A stretch of DNA of 44,125 nucleotides from JAVBLD01 sp031553705 (GTDB lineage Bacteria; Bacteroidota; Bacteroidia; Bacteroidales; Marinifilaceae). Made by a program: the position numbers and the translations under genes. The number at the start of each line of letters is the position of its first letter. Position 1 is the first letter of the stretch. The notes below the pieces were generated by a model that did no database searches, was not told the origin of the DNA, and saw nothing but the letters and a program-made list of their open reading frames with translations. The DNA is taken from the NCBI GenBank assembly GCA_031553705.1, contig JAVBLD010000046.1:1-44125 (forward strand), written 5' to 3'. Positions 41,339-44,125 of this stretch are shown one piece after another.

Positions 41339-42067
41339 TTAGGTATACAGCCCTCCATTAATCGAAACCACTTCGCCGGTAATATAAGCCGCCTTATCCG
41401 ACGCCAGAAAAGACACCAGATCCGCTACCTCTTCCGGCCTACCAAAACGGTTCAACGGGATCATCTCCTTTAATGTTTTTTCGTCCATATCCTGCGTCAT
41501 ATCGGTAGCAATAAAACCGGGAGCCACTGCGTTCACCGTCACCCCGCGTTTCCCCACCTCCTGCGCCAATGCCTTTGTCGCACCGATAATACCGGCCTTT
41601 GCCGCCGAATAGTTCGTCTGCCCCGGCAGCCCTTTTATCCCCGACAACGAAACGACATTTACAATCCTGCCGTAACGCTTGGTCAGCATATCCTTCAAAA
41701 GACGGCGGGTGACATAGAAAAATCCGTTCAAATGAATGTCCATGATCTGATGCCACTGCTCATTCTGCATCCACATCATCATGGTATCATTCCGCACTCC
41801 GGCATTATTCACCAATATGGCAATATAATCCTCCGGATGTTGCTCCGACCACTCCAACAACGCCTTATCTACGGCTTCTACATCCGCCACATTAAACGGC
41901 AGCAACTCAGCCTTACCGCCAAGCTCTTCCACCATCTTTTGGGTTTCCCGCGCCGCATTTTCATTAGACGCATAATTGATAATTACCGGATACCCCAACT
42001 TAGCCATCTCCATACAAACCGCCCGTCCGATACCACGGGATCCCCCGGTCACCAAAGCATACTTCAT
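41339..42067 (-). CDS. fabG: 3-oxoacyl-ACP reductase (SDR)
   Basis: The protein has 242 residues. The NADPH motif is TGGSRGIG (7-14), NNAG lies at 87-90, and the catalytic Ser-Tyr-Lys falls in VVSLSG and Tyr153/Lys157 (NYSAAKAG). It reduces the 3-keto group after each condensation. It is the second gene of the operon, 58 bp after the ammonia-lyase, and is likely dedicated to pigment synthesis (ApeQ role) rather than to housekeeping fatty acid synthesis. Confidence 0.9.
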   Translation of the reverse strand: MKYALVTGGSRGIGRAVCMEMAKLGYPVIINYASNENAARETQKMVEELGGKAELLPFNVADVEAVDKALLEWSEQHPEDYIAILVNNAGVRNDTMMMWMQNEQWHQIMDIHLNGFFYVTRRLLKDMLTKRYGRIVNVVSLSGIKGLPGQTNYSAAKAGIIGATKALAQEVGKRGVTVNAVAPGFIATDMTQDMDEKTLKEMIPLNRFGRPEEVADLVSFLASDKAAYITGEVVSINGGLYT

Positions 42068-42125
42068 TTCAGATTATGAGTTTTTAAATTTAAAATTCCT
42101 TTTAATTTCAAGACTATATCCTGTC

Positions 42126-43655
42126 TTATATCTGCTTATTTTTTAAATACTCTATCATCGTCCGGATCTCTTTGTATTTCGGGGTATCTTCCACAAAAAC
42201 AGGAAAAAAGGCCCGCACCTCGTCATATATCTTCCGGCTTTTTTCCGATAAAGAGTCCTGAATTTTCAGATAATCCACAGCCTGGACGATTCCCATCATC
42301 TGGATAGCTACTACTTGATAGGCATTCTCAATTACCTTCCCTGTCAATAACGCCGAATTGGTCCCCATACTCACCACATCCTGATTATCATTATTATTAG
42401 GAATACTGTGTACACACATCGGCATTGATAATGTCTGGCATTCCGCCGTGGTTGATGTTGCGGTAAATTGTGATGCCTGCAAACCATAATTCAACCCTAA
42501 CACTCCCAGATTTGCAAACGGAGGTAAAATACCGTTAATCCGGTCATGAAACAGATAATTCAGCTGCCGCTCTGCCAGCATAGTCAGCTTGGTCACAGCA
42601 ATTTTTAATTTATCCATCTCATAAGAGACATAATCTCCGTGAAAATTCCCGCCATGGTATACATTCCGTGTCTCCGGATCAATAATCGGATTATCACACG
42701 CCGAATTCAACTCATTGAGCAGCACCTTTTCCGCATTCTCCAGTTCGTCAAACACCGGTCCCAATACCTGCGGCACACAACGCAACGAATAGTAAGGTTG
42801 TACCTTATGTTTAAATATTTTCTCATCGTGTCTCCGGGCATACAGCTCCTCCTCCCGGCGACGTATACATTTGCTTCCTTTTACCCACTCCCGCATCTTC
42901 CGGGCCACCTCCTGTTGTCCACGGTGGCGTTTTACTTCGTTCAACACCTCCGACATCAGGTCATCGTAGGAAGAGGCTATCTCATTTACCATCACCGATG
43001 TAACGCATCCCCAATCCAATAGCCTTTTCGCATAGATCAGATTTACCAAGCCTATCCCCGTCATCATCGAAGTACCGTTTGTCAGTGACAACCCCTCGCG
43101 AATACGCATTCCAAAGGGTTTCAGCCCATTTTCGGCCAATACTTCCGCCGCAAGCCGCCATGTCCCGTTATAAAACACTTCTCCTTCACCGATCAATGTC
43201 AGGGCAATATGTGCCAACTGCACCAAGTCGCCGCTCGCCCCTACCCCTCCATGTTCCGGGATCATCGGGCAAATATCCCGATTGATAAACTCCACAATCA
43301 ACTCCACCAACTCTCTATGCACTCCTGATTTCGCCTGCAGGAAGGTCCCTAACCGCGCAATCATCGCTGCACGCACATAAAGCGGATCCACCGGGCGCCC
43401 TGCTCCGGTTGAATGGCTGCGGATAATATTATATTGTAATGTTTTAAGCGACTCGTCTTCAATCCGGTATTGCGCCATCGGACCGAAACCGGTATTAATA
43501 CCGTAAATCACCTTATCTGTCGTAAATTCCTCCAGAAAATTATAACACGAAGCTATTTTTGTCCACACCTCATCCTTAACTTCCATTTTTTTGTGCCCGA
43601 ATAAAATATCCCGCACATCACTTAAGCTCATTGTATCTGTTATACACACGCCCAT
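42126..43655 (-). CDS. Aromatic amino acid (tyrosine/histidine) ammonia-lyase
   Basis: The protein has 509 residues. The MIO cofactor forms from Ala140-Ser141-Gly142 in GGVGASGDLVQLAH. Tyr51 in VIYGINTGFGPMAQYRI and SIPNNNDNQD near the C-terminus are family signatures. The protein matches, from memory, the Flavobacterium johnsoniae tyrosine ammonia-lyase of its flexirubin cluster over most of its length. It should deaminate tyrosine to 4-coumarate, the aryl starter. The selectivity pair reads Ser80-His81 (IIRSHSTG), which looks HAL-like but is shared with the flexirubin TALs. It is the first gene of the run; the ATG at 43655 matches the family length. Confidence 0.92.
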   Translation of the reverse strand: MGVCITDTMSLSDVRDILFGHKKMEVKDEVWTKIASCYNFLEEFTTDKVIYGINTGFGPMAQYRIEDESLKTLQYNIIRSHSTGAGRPVDPLYVRAAMIARLGTFLQAKSGVHRELVELIVEFINRDICPMIPEHGGVGASGDLVQLAHIALTLIGEGEVFYNGTWRLAAEVLAENGLKPFGMRIREGLSLTNGTSMMTGIGLVNLIYAKRLLDWGCVTSVMVNEIASSYDDLMSEVLNEVKRHRGQQEVARKMREWVKGSKCIRRREEELYARRHDEKIFKHKVQPYYSLRCVPQVLGPVFDELENAEKVLLNELNSACDNPIIDPETRNVYHGGNFHGDYVSYEMDKLKIAVTKLTMLAERQLNYLFHDRINGILPPFANLGVLGLNYGLQASQFTATSTTAECQTLSMPMCVHSIPNNNDNQDVVSMGTNSALLTGKVIENAYQVVAIQMMGIVQAVDYLKIQDSLSEKSRKIYDEVRAFFPVFVEDTPKYKEIRTMIEYLKNKQI

Positions 43656-43674
43656 AGATATATTATCTTAACCA

Positions 43675-43702
43675 TCAATGATTATTTCATTGAGAAATAA
43701 TC
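43675..43702 (-). promoter_or_regulatory. Two mutually exclusive hairpins before the ammonia-lyase start
   Basis: GATTATTTC (43680-43688) pairs with GAAATAATC (43694-43702), 9 bp with a 5-nt loop. TCAATGA (43675-43681) pairs with TCATTGA (43687-43693), 7 bp with a 5-nt loop. They share bases and cannot form together. They lie about 20-45 nt upstream of the ATG, where alternative folding could affect translation; as DNA they could instead be an operator. Confidence 0.5.
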
Positions 43703-43874
43703 TAAAAAAAATCAAACAAAATACTTTACAATAAACACTATACACTCCAATAGATAAATCCAAGTGTATCAATAATTTCCCGCAAATCCTCCTCTCCATC
43801 AAAGCATCTTATAAAATAATAATTTACCAACGCAAAACGGCACAATTTATACCATTTACACTAAAAAACTAGCA

Positions 43875-43907
43875 CAAAGATAACAAAAGCCCTCGGATAA
43901 ATGGCAA
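43875..43907 (-). promoter_or_regulatory. Candidate promoter of the pigment operon
   Basis: Minus strand TATCTTTG (43882-43875) matches the TAnnTTTG -7 box. A TTG at 43907-43905 lies 22 bp upstream, slightly wider than the usual 19-21. It is the only TAnnTTTG match in the leader region. Confidence 0.45.
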
Positions 43908-43961
43908 TATTAGGAGAAATAGAGATAAGTATTTGGTAATTAGGTTTGTTTAGCATCGTTT

Positions 43962-44023
43962 CGCTATGTTCTTCTTAGGGCTAAAATGGAAGAATAAAGC
44001 GTAGTTAAGCGAGAGTTTAGCCC
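43962..44023. other. Strongly folding stretch at the right edge
   Basis: CGCTATGTTCTTC (43962-43974) pairs with GAAGAATAAAGCG (43989-44001) with one mismatch and one G-U. Alternatively GGGCTAAA (43978-43985) pairs with TTTAGCCC (44016-44023). The two folds exclude each other. It could be a leader for the rightward frame or a mobile-element end. Confidence 0.4.
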
Positions 44024-44055
44024 CTTATCCGTTGCCTTTTTCAATTGCAAAACGG

Positions 44056-44125
44056 ATGCAGCTTAACCTCCGGGACAACACCCTGAACATCACCAAAACC
44101 AACAAAGAACGCTCGTTTTTCTTCT
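44056..44125 (+). CDS. Possible start of a rightward gene (runs off right edge)
   Basis: From the ATG at 44056 the frame stays open to the end of the window, beginning MQLNLRDNTLNITKTNKERS. Only 23 residues are visible and I do not recognise the protein. It would be the only plus-strand gene in the window. No clear promoter is seen. Confidence 0.35.
   Translation, partial: MQLNLRDNTLNITKTNKERSFFF

Larger units (their letters stand above)
43656..44055. other. Intergenic leader and promoter region of the pigment operon
   Basis: 400 bp without a supported gene. It holds a candidate leftward promoter (43875-43907), a roughly 210-nt leader with overlapping hairpins close to the start codon (43675-43702), and, to the right, a strongly folding stretch (43962-44023) before a possible rightward gene. 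Confidence 0.6.

Noticed and set aside
18057..43655. Complete flexirubin cluster with a dialkylresorcinol arm
   Set aside because: No DarA/DarB-like ketosynthase or cyclase pair was found among the genes; they could lie outside the window.
42126..43655. Housekeeping histidine utilisation (hutH)
   Set aside because: No hutU, hutI or formimidoyl-transferase genes are adjacent. The protein matches flexirubin TALs and leads a pigment operon.

Overview
The window looks like a piece of a gut-type Bacteroidales chromosome, perhaps Parabacteroides or another Tannerellaceae. The evidence is SusC/SusD proteins, an ECF sigma/FecR pair, GldA and a fused GldF/GldG protein, TAnnTTTG-type promoters and weak Shine-Dalgarno use. 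The genus is an inference. Every confident gene is on the minus strand, so transcription runs from high to low coordinates.

Right part (about 18.0-43.9 kb): one tightly packed run of 25 genes that reads as an aryl polyene / flexirubin-type pigment cluster. It starts with an aromatic amino acid ammonia-lyase very like the Flavobacterium tyrosine ammonia-lyase, which would supply 4-coumarate. A PaaK-like ligase would activate that starter. Two ACPs, three complete ketosynthases, FabG, and two hot-dog dehydratases (ApeI-like and ApeP-like) would build the polyene. A thioesterase, two lipid acyltransferases, a glycosyltransferase, a LolA-like protein, a small SMR/EamA-like membrane protein and a giant MMPL-acyltransferase-Rossmann fusion would finish, attach and export it. 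Less usual members are two ketosynthase-fold proteins without catalytic residues, two cobalamin-type radical SAM proteins, two RetSat/CrtI-like FAD oxidoreductases, an exported alpha/beta hydrolase and a 124-residue protein I do not recognise. DarA/DarB (dialkylresorcinol) genes and a phosphopantetheinyl transferase are not in the window, so the product is more likely an aryl polyene lipid than a complete flexirubin.

Middle (6.1-17.8 kb): a cell-surface signalling and uptake locus. In transcription order it has an ECF sigma factor, FecR anti-sigma, STN-type SusC, SusD, and a lipoprotein resembling the TonB-associated zinc metallohydrolase lipoproteins but without HExxH. It closes with a strong terminator. 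Upstream is an AT-rich pair: a large outer-membrane beta-barrel protein and a short secreted Ig-like protein interrupted by an amber codon.

Left (0-6.0 kb): an ABC exporter pair of the Gld type (ATPase plus fused permease/GldG), a small graveyard of IS21 and IS3 (IS150-type) remnants, an AAA ATPase (DUF4143) gene preceded by two near-identical palindromic operators, a DUF2971 protein that seems short at its C-terminus, and the start of an IS3-family OrfA running off the left edge.

The far right 470 bp is non-coding apart from a possible rightward gene start. It carries a candidate promoter and leader hairpins for the pigment operon.
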